Assembly (NCBI GenBank): GCA_937924345.1 | Contig: CALDTD010000343.1 | Coordinates: forward strand, 1 to 11,146 | DNA: 11,146 nucleotides | From: an uncultured Flavobacteriales bacterium | GTDB taxonomy: Bacteria; Bacteroidota; Bacteroidia; Flavobacteriales_D; Parvicellaceae | Reading direction: 5' to 3' | Part shown: positions 1 to 7,533 of the stretch, piece after piece | Layout of the letters: every line of letters starts with the position of its first letter | How positions within the stretch are numbered: position 1 is the first letter of the stretch | Program-made: the position numbers and the translations under genes | Notes under the pieces: model-generated | Databases searched by the model: none | What the model was told of the DNA's origin: nothing | The model's input: only the letters and a program-made list of their open reading frames with translations

Positions 1-476
1 CCACCTCTATTCTTTCCTTTCTCGAAAATTGGAAAAGTTTTTAAGCGTCTTAATTCTGCATTTTTTAAGCGCGTTTTAATTCTAAAATACTGATTCGAAT
101 CTACCTCGCGTTCATGACGCAAAGTTGCTTCCCACTCCACTTTTGTTTTGTGCGAAAAAATAGAAGAAAGACTATCAGACAAATCAGCTATAGACTCTTC
201 AAAAAGCTCCTTTTTAACCGTCATCAAATCCATGTAAACATTATACCTCGGAACAGACAACGCTAATGTTGTACGCGGCTCATTATCCGCAAAAACATTT
301 CCACGCGGCGCTTTAATTTTACGCATTACTAGAGTTCGCTGCTCAGCTTCTTTTTGCAATTCTCCACCATCAACCAATTGCACCTTTACAATTTGGAACA
401 AAATGAAAAATGCAAACAACAGCATCGCCACATAAACCACGTAAACACGTATGATATTTTCTTTTTTTGAACTCAC
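1..476 (-). CDS. ftsI: Division transpeptidase (FtsI/PBP2-type penicillin-binding protein), N-terminal part only
   Basis: Septal peptidoglycan transpeptidase, anchored in the inner membrane with a periplasmic catalytic part. Only the first 158 codons are present; the gene runs off the left edge, so the catalytic SxxK, SxN and KTG motifs are not visible. What is seen is a short basic N-terminus, one membrane segment at about residues 10-30, then the PBP-dimer region with the family-typical KAPRGNVFADN at 55-65 and a stretch near 148-158 resembling the fP.f..G sequence of class B PBPs. The start is taken as GTG at 476, because it overlaps the upstream stop in a GTGA junction; the first ATG (codon 18) would cut the membrane helix. 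It is the fourth gene of the mraZ operon, which favours the division enzyme over the elongation PBP2. The family assignment is firm, the exact paralogue less so. Confidence 0.88.
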   Translation of the reverse strand, partial: MSSKKENIIRVYVVYVAMLLFAFFILFQIVKVQLVDGGELQKEAEQRTLVMRKIKAPRGNVFADNEPRTTLALSVPRYNVYMDLMTVKKELFEESIADLSDSLSSIFSHKTKVEWEATLRHEREVDSNQYFRIKTRLKNAELRRLKTFPIFEKGKNRG

Positions 477-814
477 TTTTTCTTTTCGTTCCAAACTACT
501 TTTGGTGGATACTTAGACTCATATAAACCAAGAGACTGAACATCTGCAGCAATTTTACTCTGAAGACTTTCTTGATCATAAACCTCCATTAAAGATTGCA
601 ATTCTGAATACAACTCTTCAGACTTTTTCTCCTCTGCACTATACTGATGTACTGTTGCATCTACATAATATCCGTAAGCGATATAAAGAATCATCAACAA
701 TGTGACATACAACAAAAAAGGTAAATTCTGCACCACCCCTGTCTTAAACAAAAGCTCACCAGAAACCACCCCTTTAATTGGATTTTTAATCTTTATTTTC
801 TTACCGTCACTCAT
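473..814 (-). CDS. ftsL: FtsL-like small bitopic division protein
   Basis: A 113-residue protein with a basic N-terminus of about 30 residues, one membrane helix at about 32-49, and a Glu/Ser/Gln-rich stretch at about 56-92 that could form the short periplasmic coiled coil expected of FtsL. In other bacteria FtsL pairs with FtsB and FtsQ to recruit and activate FtsW/FtsI at the septum. Sequence conservation in this family is very low, so the call rests mainly on topology, size and position: it lies exactly between rsmH and the transpeptidase gene, where ftsL is found. It overlaps rsmH by ATGA (811-814) and the transpeptidase by GTGA (473-476), indicating coupled translation. The C-terminus ends in a basic run (NEKKK). 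The Bacteroidota-type FtsL-like family is the likely match. Confidence 0.8.
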   Translation of the reverse strand: MSDGKKIKIKNPIKGVVSGELLFKTGVVQNLPFLLYVTLLMILYIAYGYYVDATVHQYSAEEKKSEELYSELQSLMEVYDQESLQSKIAADVQSLGLYESKYPPKVVWNEKKK

Positions 815-1719
815 ATTCGCTCTGCAACTCTCAATTTTGCACTTCTTGCCCTATTATTTTCTTTTATTTCTTCCTCAGATGGAATTATAGGCTTCCGATT
901 CACCTCTTTAAATGGTCTAATTAAGTTCCCATAAAAATCCTTCTCTTGTTTCCCTTCAATATTTCCAGACTTTATAAAACGTTTTACCATTCTATCCTCT
1001 AAAGAGTGATAAGTAATCACCGACAAACGTCCACCTTTTTTTATAACATCTGTACTTTGATCAAGCAAACTCTCTAAGACTTTCATCTCATCATTCACTT
1101 CTATTCTTAATGCTTGAAACAATTTTGCGAAAAAAGTATTCCCCTTGTGAGGCATATACAACCCACCCATCAACTGCTTTAAATCTTCTATGGTTTTAAT
1201 TTCTTTATTCGCCCTTTCTTTAATTATACGATATGCAATTTTGTGCGCATTTGACAACTCTCCAAAAACTTTAAAAACATACCTCAAGTCTACCTCTTCA
1301 TACTGCATTAAGACATCTTTAGCAGTTTTAACCACATCCTGATTCATACGCATATCTAATTCAGCATCAAAACGAAAAGAAAAACCTCTTTCTGCCGTAT
1401 TAAACTGATGAGAAGACACTCCAAGATCAGCAAGAACGCCATCTACAGGGAAAGCATTAGGAATCATTCGCAAATAATTCTTAATAAAACTAAAGTTCTG
1501 ACGAACAAATGTAAAACGCTCATCTTCAGGTAAATTAACTTCAGCATCTACATCCTGATCAAAACCAACTAAACGCCCTTGCTCTAGTTGACTTAAAATA
1601 TATCTTGAGTGCCCTCCGCCACCAAACGTAACATCTACGTAAACACCATTCTTATCGACAATCATTTTATCGACAGAATCATTTAACAAAACAGGAACAT
1701 GATACTTATTTTCAGTCAT
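811..1719 (-). CDS. rsmH: 16S rRNA (cytosine-1402-N4)-methyltransferase RsmH (MraW)
   Basis: Transfers a methyl group from S-adenosylmethionine to N4 of C1402 in the 16S rRNA decoding centre; cytoplasmic. The 302-residue length is normal for the family. Landmarks in order are HVPV at 7-10, the SAM-binding motif TFGGGGHS at 31-38, FDQD at 53-56, DLGVSSHQ at 98-105, ERGFSFRFD at 110-118 followed by LDMRM, FQALRIEVN at 201-209, TYHSLEDR at 236-243, and the C-terminal NNRARSAKLRVAER at 288-301. All expected motifs are intact. The ATG at 1719 lies inside the 3' end of mraZ (8-base overlap) and the stop overlaps the ftsL start by 4 bases, so it is the second gene of the operon and expressed with division genes, as in most bacteria. 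Confidence 0.97.
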   Translation of the reverse strand: MTENKYHVPVLLNDSVDKMIVDKNGVYVDVTFGGGGHSRYILSQLEQGRLVGFDQDVDAEVNLPEDERFTFVRQNFSFIKNYLRMIPNAFPVDGVLADLGVSSHQFNTAERGFSFRFDAELDMRMNQDVVKTAKDVLMQYEEVDLRYVFKVFGELSNAHKIAYRIIKERANKEIKTIEDLKQLMGGLYMPHKGNTFFAKLFQALRIEVNDEMKVLESLLDQSTDVIKKGGRLSVITYHSLEDRMVKRFIKSGNIEGKQEKDFYGNLIRPFKEVNRKPIIPSEEEIKENNRARSAKLRVAERI

Positions 1720-2170
1720 TTTTATCAGAATTGCCCATTACTTCAGCAGCAAGTTGATCAAAGTCTTCCCAATCCTCTCCCATTAGATCTTCATACTTTG
1801 TTTTATCCCAGACTTCCCAGAGATCAACATTCGCCACAAGGACAATTTCTTTTTGGACACCAGCCCAACCTAACAATCCCTTCGGTAAAAGGATTCTCTC
1901 GTTAGAATCTGCTACAATTTTAGTAGCACCTTTTTGAAACATGCGGGCAAACTTTCTGTCTTTTGCCTTAAAACGATTTAACGTACGAAGCTTCTCCATG
2001 ACAACCTCCCACTCACTCATAGGATACAAGGACAAACAATCATCAACTCCCCTAGAAATAACAAAAGTTCCCTGGTCTTCGGCAGACAATTGCTTACGCA
2101 TCTCAGCTGGCAAGAGCAGCCTGCCCTTCGCGTCGATTTTGCAATGATATTCCCCTATAAACCCAGTCAT
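1712..2170 (-). CDS. mraZ: Transcriptional regulator MraZ
   Basis: Ring-forming DNA-binding protein of the AbrB/SpoVT fold that binds repeated TGGG boxes upstream of its own operon; in E. coli it represses the division and wall cluster. The protein has 152 residues and two tandem half-sites: DAKGRLLLP at 13-21 is the canonical DxKGR strand, while the second copy is DSNERILLP at 88-96, where the usual GR is replaced by ER. The family-typical GWAG...DLWEVWDK follows at 101-123, then an acidic tail. It is the first gene of the minus-strand operon, with rsmH starting 8 bases before its stop. A purine-rich GAGAG lies about 5 bases before the ATG. Two TGGG boxes and a -7 element lie 30-60 bases upstream, consistent with autoregulation. 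Confidence 0.96.
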   Translation of the reverse strand: MTGFIGEYHCKIDAKGRLLLPAEMRKQLSAEDQGTFVISRGVDDCLSLYPMSEWEVVMEKLRTLNRFKAKDRKFARMFQKGATKIVADSNERILLPKGLLGWAGVQKEIVLVANVDLWEVWDKTKYEDLMGEDWEDFDQLAAEVMGNSDKND

Positions 2171-2200
2171 TTATTCTCTCTAATTCAGTTGTATTAAGGA

Positions 2201-2208
2201 CAAAAATA
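2201..2208 (-). promoter_or_regulatory. Promoter -7 element for the mraZ operon
   Basis: Read on the minus strand this is TATTTTTG, a full match to the Bacteroidota -7 consensus TAnnTTTG. It predicts transcription start near 2195 and a leader of about 25 bases before the mraZ ATG. No good TTTG -33 element is seen at the usual spacing; the nearest candidate, ATTG at 2233-2236, is 24 bases away and merges into the TGGG boxes. Motif match only, no transcript evidence. Confidence 0.6.
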
Positions 2209-2218
2209 ATTTTTTATA

Positions 2219-2235
2219 CCCACATTTCCCCACAA
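2219..2235 (-). promoter_or_regulatory. Pair of MraZ boxes upstream of mraZ
   Basis: On the minus strand TGGG occurs at 2232-2229 and again at 2222-2219, each preceded by TG, with a repeat period of exactly 10 bases (one helical turn). MraZ is known to bind direct TGGG repeats of this spacing in front of mraZ in E. coli and Mycoplasma. The boxes sit just upstream of the -7 element at 2201-2208, where bound MraZ would cover the -33 region, as expected for autorepression. Only two clear boxes are seen; three or four are common elsewhere. Confidence 0.75.
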
Positions 2236-2245
2236 TAATACAATT

Positions 2246-2254
2246 TGTGAATAA
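2246..2254 (-). promoter_or_regulatory. DnaA-box-like 9-mer upstream of mraZ
   Basis: The minus strand reads TTATTCACA, a full match to the relaxed DnaA box TTATNCACA, located 11 bases upstream of the MraZ-box pair. A single match in AT-rich spacer DNA can arise by chance, and there is no cluster of boxes here. It is listed as a candidate link between replication initiation and division gene expression, not as an established site. Confidence 0.25.
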
Positions 2255-2338
2255 CTTTTACAAACCAAACCCATAACAAAGCATTAAAAAATCATAAAAA
2301 CAACTGTTTTAGAGCGTTATATAACTAAAAATTAAAGG

Positions 2339-2359
2339 TGGTAAATTGTGGGGGAGTGT
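2339..2359 (+). promoter_or_regulatory. Diverged, inverted MraZ-box-like motif on the engB side
   Basis: The plus strand has TGGT at 2339-2342 and TGGG at 2349-2352, again 10 bases apart. The 15-mer at 2345-2359 (ATTGTGGGGGAGTGT) matches 13 of 15 positions of the 15-mer containing the mraZ-side boxes on the opposite strand (2222-2236). The next box position (2359) has lost TGGG. It lies about 50-70 bases upstream of the engB -7 element. It is a G-rich island in otherwise AT-rich spacer. A role in MraZ binding is inferred from similarity only. Confidence 0.4.
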
Positions 2360-2407
2360 TAATAAGTAGAATCAAAAAATCTATTACTCTGAACTTTTTA
2401 TAATGCT

Positions 2408-2415
2408 TATCTTTG
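2408..2415 (+). promoter_or_regulatory. Promoter -7 element for engB
   Basis: TATCTTTG is a full match to the Bacteroidota -7 consensus TAnnTTTG, 25 bases before the engB ATG. It predicts a start near 2421 and a leader of about 20 bases. A -33 element is weak: TCTG at 2388-2391 is only 16 bases away. No Shine-Dalgarno sequence is visible before the ATG (AAACAAAAG precedes it). Confidence 0.55.
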
Positions 2416-2440
2416 ATTCGAATTTCAACAGAAACAAAAG

Positions 2441-3046
2441 ATGGAAATTAAGTCAGCAGAGTTTGTAATGAGTAACACAGACTACAAGAAATGTCCTAAC
2501 CCAAACAAACCCGAATACGCATTTATTGGGCGATCTAATGTTGGGAAATCTTCGCTTATAAACATGTTAACCAACAGAAATGCACTTGCCAAAACTTCTG
2601 GAAAACCAGGCAAAACACAACTTATAAATCACTTCTTGATAAATAAAGAATGGTTTGTCGCAGATTTACCAGGCTATGGATACGCTAAAGTTTCTAAAAA
2701 AAGTAGAGCTACTTTTCACAACTTTACGGTAGACTATTTAAAATTCAGAACCAACTTACTATGTACTTTTGTATTATTAGACTCTAGACTCCCACCTCAA
2801 AAAATAGACTTAGAGTTTATGGAGTTTTGCGGCGTAAAAGGAATTCCGTTTGTAATGTGCTTTACTAAAACAGATAAATTAAAGAAAAGCCAACTACAGC
2901 AATCGATTAATACCTACAAAGAGAAAATGTTTGAAACTTGGGAAGAGATCCCTCAAATTTTTATTAGTTCTTCTGTAAGTAAAGAAGGCCAAAACCAACT
3001 ACTTGATTTTATAGGGGAATTAAATTTAAATTTTAAGAACTCATAA
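2441..3046 (+). CDS. engB: Ribosome biogenesis GTP-binding protein EngB (YihA/YsxC)
   Basis: Small cytoplasmic GTPase required for late assembly of the 50S ribosomal subunit. The 201-residue length fits the single-domain family. All G motifs are present: G1 GRSNVGKS at 30-37, the G2 region KTSGKPGKTQ at 51-60 with T59, G3 DLPGYG at 75-80 followed by YAKVS, G4 TKTDK at 142-146, and G5 SSS at 176-178. The conserved DSRLPPQKIDLEFMEF (114-129) is also typical. The ATG at 2441 follows its own -7 element and gives the expected N-terminus ahead of G1. It is transcribed divergently from mraZ and followed 141 bases later by gdhA, which has its own promoter. No strong terminator is seen after it; a 7-base AT stem at 3078-3098 is too weak to call. 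Confidence 0.97.
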   Translation: MEIKSAEFVMSNTDYKKCPNPNKPEYAFIGRSNVGKSSLINMLTNRNALAKTSGKPGKTQLINHFLINKEWFVADLPGYGYAKVSKKSRATFHNFTVDYLKFRTNLLCTFVLLDSRLPPQKIDLEFMEFCGVKGIPFVMCFTKTDKLKKSQLQQSINTYKEKMFETWEEIPQIFISSSVSKEGQNQLLDFIGELNLNFKNS

Positions 3047-3121
3047 CCACCTATTTTAATCGACAAAAAACTTAAAACTTAATTATTCATAAATTAAGAA
3101 ATTACTACAGCTAATAATTAG

Positions 3122-3151
3122 TTTGAGCAATTAAAAAAATAATTACATTTG
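3122..3151 (+). promoter_or_regulatory. Promoter of gdhA (-33 TTTG, -7 TACATTTG)
   Basis: TTTG at 3122-3125 and TACATTTG at 3144-3151 are separated by 18 bases, a complete match to the Bacteroidota promoter pattern TTTG-N17-23-TAnnTTTG. The predicted start is near 3157, giving a leader of about 30 AT-rich bases with no Shine-Dalgarno sequence. This is the best-formed promoter in the window, fitting a highly expressed metabolic gene. An 11-base palindrome (CTAATAATTAG, 3111-3121) lies directly against the -33 element and could be an operator. Confidence 0.75.
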
Positions 3152-3175
3152 CTACTACTAAAACATTAAACATAA

Positions 3176-4537
<1,362 letters not shown>

Positions 4538-4565
4538 AAAGACCTTAACAAAAGATTAACCACAA

Positions 4566-4603
4566 AACAAAACCTCAATAGTTCAAACTATTGAGGTTTT
4601 GTT
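4566..4603 (+). terminator. Strong hairpin terminator after gdhA
   Basis: The arm AACAAAACCTCAATAGTT (4566-4583) is exactly complementary to 4586-4603, an 18-base inverted repeat with only CA between; in RNA about 17 pairs with a 4-base loop would form. The right arm ends in TTTTGTT, giving a U-rich 3' side, and the left arm is A-rich, so it could also work in the other direction. It begins 28 bases after the gdhA stop. It separates gdhA from the glycan operon and its last base is the first base of the next -7 element. Confidence 0.85.
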
Positions 4604-4610
4604 ATATTTG
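4603..4610 (+). promoter_or_regulatory. Candidate -7 element of the glycan operon
   Basis: TATATTTG fully matches TAnnTTTG and ends 7 bases before the GTG start at 4618. It begins on the last base of the gdhA terminator stem, so any -33 element would fall inside the hairpin DNA, where no TTTG is seen (the nearest, GTTC at 4581-4584, is poor). Predicted transcription start is about 4614-4618, giving a leaderless or nearly leaderless message. Confidence 0.5.
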
Positions 4611-4617
4611 CGATTAA

Positions 4618-6414
4618 GTGATATCTAACAGAAAAAATATTAAACGTTTCTTATTTTGGATTAGACTTTGGAAAATATATGGATTTCTTCCAAAGCACTT
4701 AAAAAAACATTCTATATTCTTTTTTGGGATTATAGTTATTATTTCAATTCTAGATTTGATAGGTTTAGCTCTATTTATACCTATATTATTACTTTTGTTG
4801 GAGGATAATTATATAGAAAACCATTCTTCTCTATTAAACATATTTGAAACTTTAAACTTTGAAAGTCAAAATAGTTTTACTGTATTTCTTCTAGGAATAA
4901 TATTTTCTCTTGTATTAATTAAAAATATTCTTTCTGTAATACTTACAAGAAAACAGACACTTTTTGCACTTATTATTCAAACAGATATTTCTGCTATTGT
5001 TTTAAATAAATATTTTAACAAGAATTTACTTGAATTAAAAAACAAAAACTCGAATCGAACTGTTTGGGAAATTAATTCTTTACCCTCTCAATTTACGCGA
5101 TCTCTTTTACTTCCTTTAGGCACATTTTTAAATGAATTAATGGTTGCTATAATTATTGGTATAGGTATTTTCATCTACGATTCTAGAATGATGGTTCTAT
5201 TATTAGGCTCAATTGTTCCTGTAACTTTTTTATTTTACAGGTTCACGAAAAGAAAAGTACAAAAATTACAACAACGACAATCTCTATTAACTCCTGCACT
5301 AAATGCTCATGTACAAGAATCTATTTTTGGCATTACTGATGTTATCTTAACAAACACAAAAGAGTATTACAGAAAAAAGTATCAAAAACTACTCACAGAG
5401 AACAAGTTTTTAAGTACTGCATTGATAACTTACATGTCTGTACCTGCAAAAATAATAGAGGTAGCTGTTATCTCGGCCATCACATTGTTAATTATTGCGG
5501 GGTTATACCTAGATATTGATAAAAAAGAAACACTTACATTCTTAGGAGTTTTTGCTTTAGCAGCATATCGCCTAATACCTTCGTTTAATAAAATAACTGT
5601 TTCTATACTTAGTTTTAAAAGCTATCAATACACTCTGAATATACTTTCTCGTGTTTTAAAAGACAGCAGTGTTAGTGATGACTCAAAACAAGTAAATCAA
5701 GATCAAATTTTATTTGAAAAAGAAATAAAAATAAACAATTTACATTTTGAATATTTAAAAGGCAAACCTATTATTACCAATTTAAATTTTGAAATAAGAA
5801 AAGGGGAAACAATTGGAATTATTGGAAAGTCTGGGTCTGGAAAAAGCACTTTAATGAATATCCTTCTTGGGCTATTAGATAACTATAAAGGAGATTTAAT
5901 TATAGATAATAAAAAAATAAACAAAGAAAACATCTCTAACTGGCACAAAAAGATTGGCTATGTTCAGCAAAATATATTCCTGTTAGACGGGAGTATAAAA
6001 CAAAATATTGCTTTTGGAATTGAACATAATAAGATCAACGATACTAAAGTTAATGAATGTATAAAAGCAGCTAACCTTACAGACTTGATTAAAGAGCTTC
6101 CGCTAGGTTTAGAAACACGAGTTGGCGAATTAGGAAATTTAATCTCTGGTGGTCAAAAACAGCGTATAGGAATTGCGAGAGCCCTTTATTCAGATGCTGA
6201 AATATTATTTTTCGACGAAGCAACTTCAGCTTTAGATATTGATACAGAAGCACAAATTACAGAAACATTTAACCTTCTTTCCAATTCTAACAAGCAATTA
6301 ACAATGATAGTAATTGCCCACCGTTACTCTACTCTAGAAAACTGCGATAGAATTATCGAATTAGAAAACGGAATAATTAAGTCCGTTAAAAAATACAGCG
6401 ACTTAGTTGAATGA
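4618..6414 (+). CDS. ABC exporter / lipid-linked glycan flippase (fused membrane and ATPase domains)
   Basis: A half-transporter of 598 residues, a typical size for MsbA/PglK-like exporters that act as homodimers in the inner membrane. Hydrophobic segments fall near 33-60, 86-108, 163-187, 192-207, 270-296 and 304-330. The ATPase domain has Walker A GKSGSGKST at 403-411, Q-loop at 450-451, signature ISGGQ at 509-513 (I for the usual L), Walker B ILFFDE at 529-534 with E534, D-loop SALD at 537-540, and H568 of the switch. All catalytic residues are present. The start is GTG 4618: an in-frame TAA lies directly before it and no other usable start precedes the first helix. It is the first gene of the glycan operon; the next gene starts in its stop (ATGA). 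Export of a lipid-linked oligosaccharide is inferred from the three glycosyltransferases that follow; lipid or drug export is possible by family alone. Confidence 0.85.
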   Translation: MISNRKNIKRFLFWIRLWKIYGFLPKHLKKHSIFFFGIIVIISILDLIGLALFIPILLLLLEDNYIENHSSLLNIFETLNFESQNSFTVFLLGIIFSLVLIKNILSVILTRKQTLFALIIQTDISAIVLNKYFNKNLLELKNKNSNRTVWEINSLPSQFTRSLLLPLGTFLNELMVAIIIGIGIFIYDSRMMVLLLGSIVPVTFLFYRFTKRKVQKLQQRQSLLTPALNAHVQESIFGITDVILTNTKEYYRKKYQKLLTENKFLSTALITYMSVPAKIIEVAVISAITLLIIAGLYLDIDKKETLTFLGVFALAAYRLIPSFNKITVSILSFKSYQYTLNILSRVLKDSSVSDDSKQVNQDQILFEKEIKINNLHFEYLKGKPIITNLNFEIRKGETIGIIGKSGSGKSTLMNILLGLLDNYKGDLIIDNKKINKENISNWHKKIGYVQQNIFLLDGSIKQNIAFGIEHNKINDTKVNECIKAANLTDLIKELPLGLETRVGELGNLISGGQKQRIGIARALYSDAEILFFDEATSALDIDTEAQITETFNLLSNSNKQLTMIVIAHRYSTLENCDRIIELENGIIKSVKKYSDLVE

Positions 6415-7532
6415 AGATAAAGTTTCATATATCACCTGTTTATCCATACGGAGACGATCATTACTACCATGAAATAATAGCTTTGGCAGAAGGTTTTGAA
6501 GCACTGGGACATACAGTATTTGGAAACGCTAATTATTGGTGGCAACCTACTAAAGAAACTTTTTTACTAAAAGAAAGTAAATCGAAAGATTATGACATTG
6601 CTATTTATGATTATAGATATGCAAAATCTTTCGAACATTTATTATTTAGGCCAGGTTATCCAAATTTTGATAAAAGCAAAAAACATATACTTATAGATCG
6701 AAATGATTGGTTATCTCCCATTTGGTTAAATAATAAACATTACGAGATCTATGATCTTATTTGCGCAGGTAATCTTTACAAAAACGTTAAATACCCTTCT
6801 AATGTTAGACCTTGGACAATAGGAATAACCAATAGAATAATGCGTTATATAGATAAAACTGCAAATAATAATTTGCCTATTGAGCCAATAACAGGTTATA
6901 ATTTTAGGGTAAAACATAATATGCGTGGTTATTTATTAAACAACATAAAAAAACTTAATCTAAAATACCCTCTTGCCGAACGTTTTACAGACTCTATTCA
7001 ACAATCAGATATTGACTTACCAAAAGAAGATAAAAGCTACTGGCTACAAAGTACAAAAAGACACAACCCTGCATATTATAACATACTAAATAGTTCATTG
7101 CTATTCTGTGCTTTTGGAGGTTATTACGAATTTAAACCCTTTAGGTACCTACCTTATACCTTAACAGATAAATTGGTTCGAAAACCAAACTATTGGAAGT
7201 ATAAAAGAAATAAAAAAAATCAGAAAGATTTTTCAGATAATATTTTTATTTTTCAGCAGGACAATTTTAGGTTTTGGGAGGTTCTTTATTCAAAATCTGC
7301 ACCAATAAACTTAAATCTTGATTATTGGAACTTCTGGTTACCAGAAGTTCCAATTGATGGGAAGCATTACATCGGAATAAAAACCTTAGACGCTAATGAA
7401 TTAGAACATTCATTAAAAAATTTATCTTTTGATGAATTACAAAAAATAGGAAAAAATGGTAGAGAATGGTGTAATAAGCATTACAGCCCTAAAGCCGTTG
7501 CTAATCGTGTAATAAGCTATTTAAATATTTAA
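6411..7532 (+). CDS. Glycosyltransferase-like protein, family not recognised
   Basis: A 373-residue protein without signal peptide or membrane helix, so probably cytoplasmic. The N-terminus (HISPVYPYGDDHYYHEI, then ALAEGFEALGHTV at 24-36) resembles the first strand and helix of GT-B enzymes. The C-terminus (LQKIGKNGREWCNKHYSP, about 344-361) resembles the last helix of retaining GT-B enzymes of the GT1/CgeB/exostosin kind. Between them is an aromatic-rich stretch (about 245-315) and KSAPINLNLDYWNFWLPEVP in the region where such enzymes recognise the nucleotide sugar. No complete EX7E or other diagnostic motif is seen, so the fold is inferred and the sugar unknown. It starts on the last bases of the ABC gene (ATGA) and is followed after one base by the next gene. 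Its 3' part contains a perfect 31-base palindrome. It could also be a non-transferase glycan protein. Confidence 0.6.
   Translation: MKIKFHISPVYPYGDDHYYHEIIALAEGFEALGHTVFGNANYWWQPTKETFLLKESKSKDYDIAIYDYRYAKSFEHLLFRPGYPNFDKSKKHILIDRNDWLSPIWLNNKHYEIYDLICAGNLYKNVKYPSNVRPWTIGITNRIMRYIDKTANNNLPIEPITGYNFRVKHNMRGYLLNNIKKLNLKYPLAERFTDSIQQSDIDLPKEDKSYWLQSTKRHNPAYYNILNSSLLFCAFGGYYEFKPFRYLPYTLTDKLVRKPNYWKYKRNKKNQKDFSDNIFIFQQDNFRFWEVLYSKSAPINLNLDYWNFWLPEVPIDGKHYIGIKTLDANELEHSLKNLSFDELQKIGKNGREWCNKHYSPKAVANRVISYLNI
7324..7354. repeat. Perfect 31-base palindrome inside a coding sequence
   Basis: The arm ATTGGAACTTCTGGT (7324-7338) is exactly complementary to 7340-7354 around a single T at 7339. As RNA it would form a 14-pair stem with a UUA loop, six of the pairs G-C. 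The DNA codes for YWNFWLPEVPI in the 3' third of the second glycan gene, so the symmetry exists alongside a coding constraint. No T-run follows, so it is not a standard terminator. No second copy was found in the window. Confidence 0.9.
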
Positions 7533-7533
7533 T

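Noticed and set aside
8..86. Imperfect direct repeat (AAGCG...TTAATTCT twice, about 25 bases apart) in the transpeptidase gene
   Set aside because: It encodes the normal basic stretch before the fP.f..G region of class B PBPs; similarity is explained by repeated Arg/Lys/Leu codons.
702..890. Plus-strand open frame of 62 codons opposite the FtsL-like and rsmH genes
   Set aside because: Antisense to two well-supported genes, spans their junction, and has no promoter element or recognisable product; hydrophobic character is what the reverse of AT-rich code gives.
1699..2147. Two plus-strand open frames of 68 codons opposite mraZ (1699-1905 and 1941-2147)
   Set aside because: Both lie antisense within mraZ, whose motifs are intact; the peptides have no family resemblance.
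3078..3098. Hairpin CTTAATT/AATTAAG after engB as a terminator
   Set aside because: Only seven A/T-dominated pairs with a 7-base loop and no T-run; too weak to call.
6726..6917. Minus-strand open frame of 63 codons within the second glycan gene
   Set aside because: Antisense, short, Ile/Cys-rich without family resemblance.
7141..7190. Short palindromes TAGGTACCTA and TTGGTT/AACCAA in the second glycan gene
   Set aside because: Arms of 5-6 bases are expected several times by chance in a window of this size.
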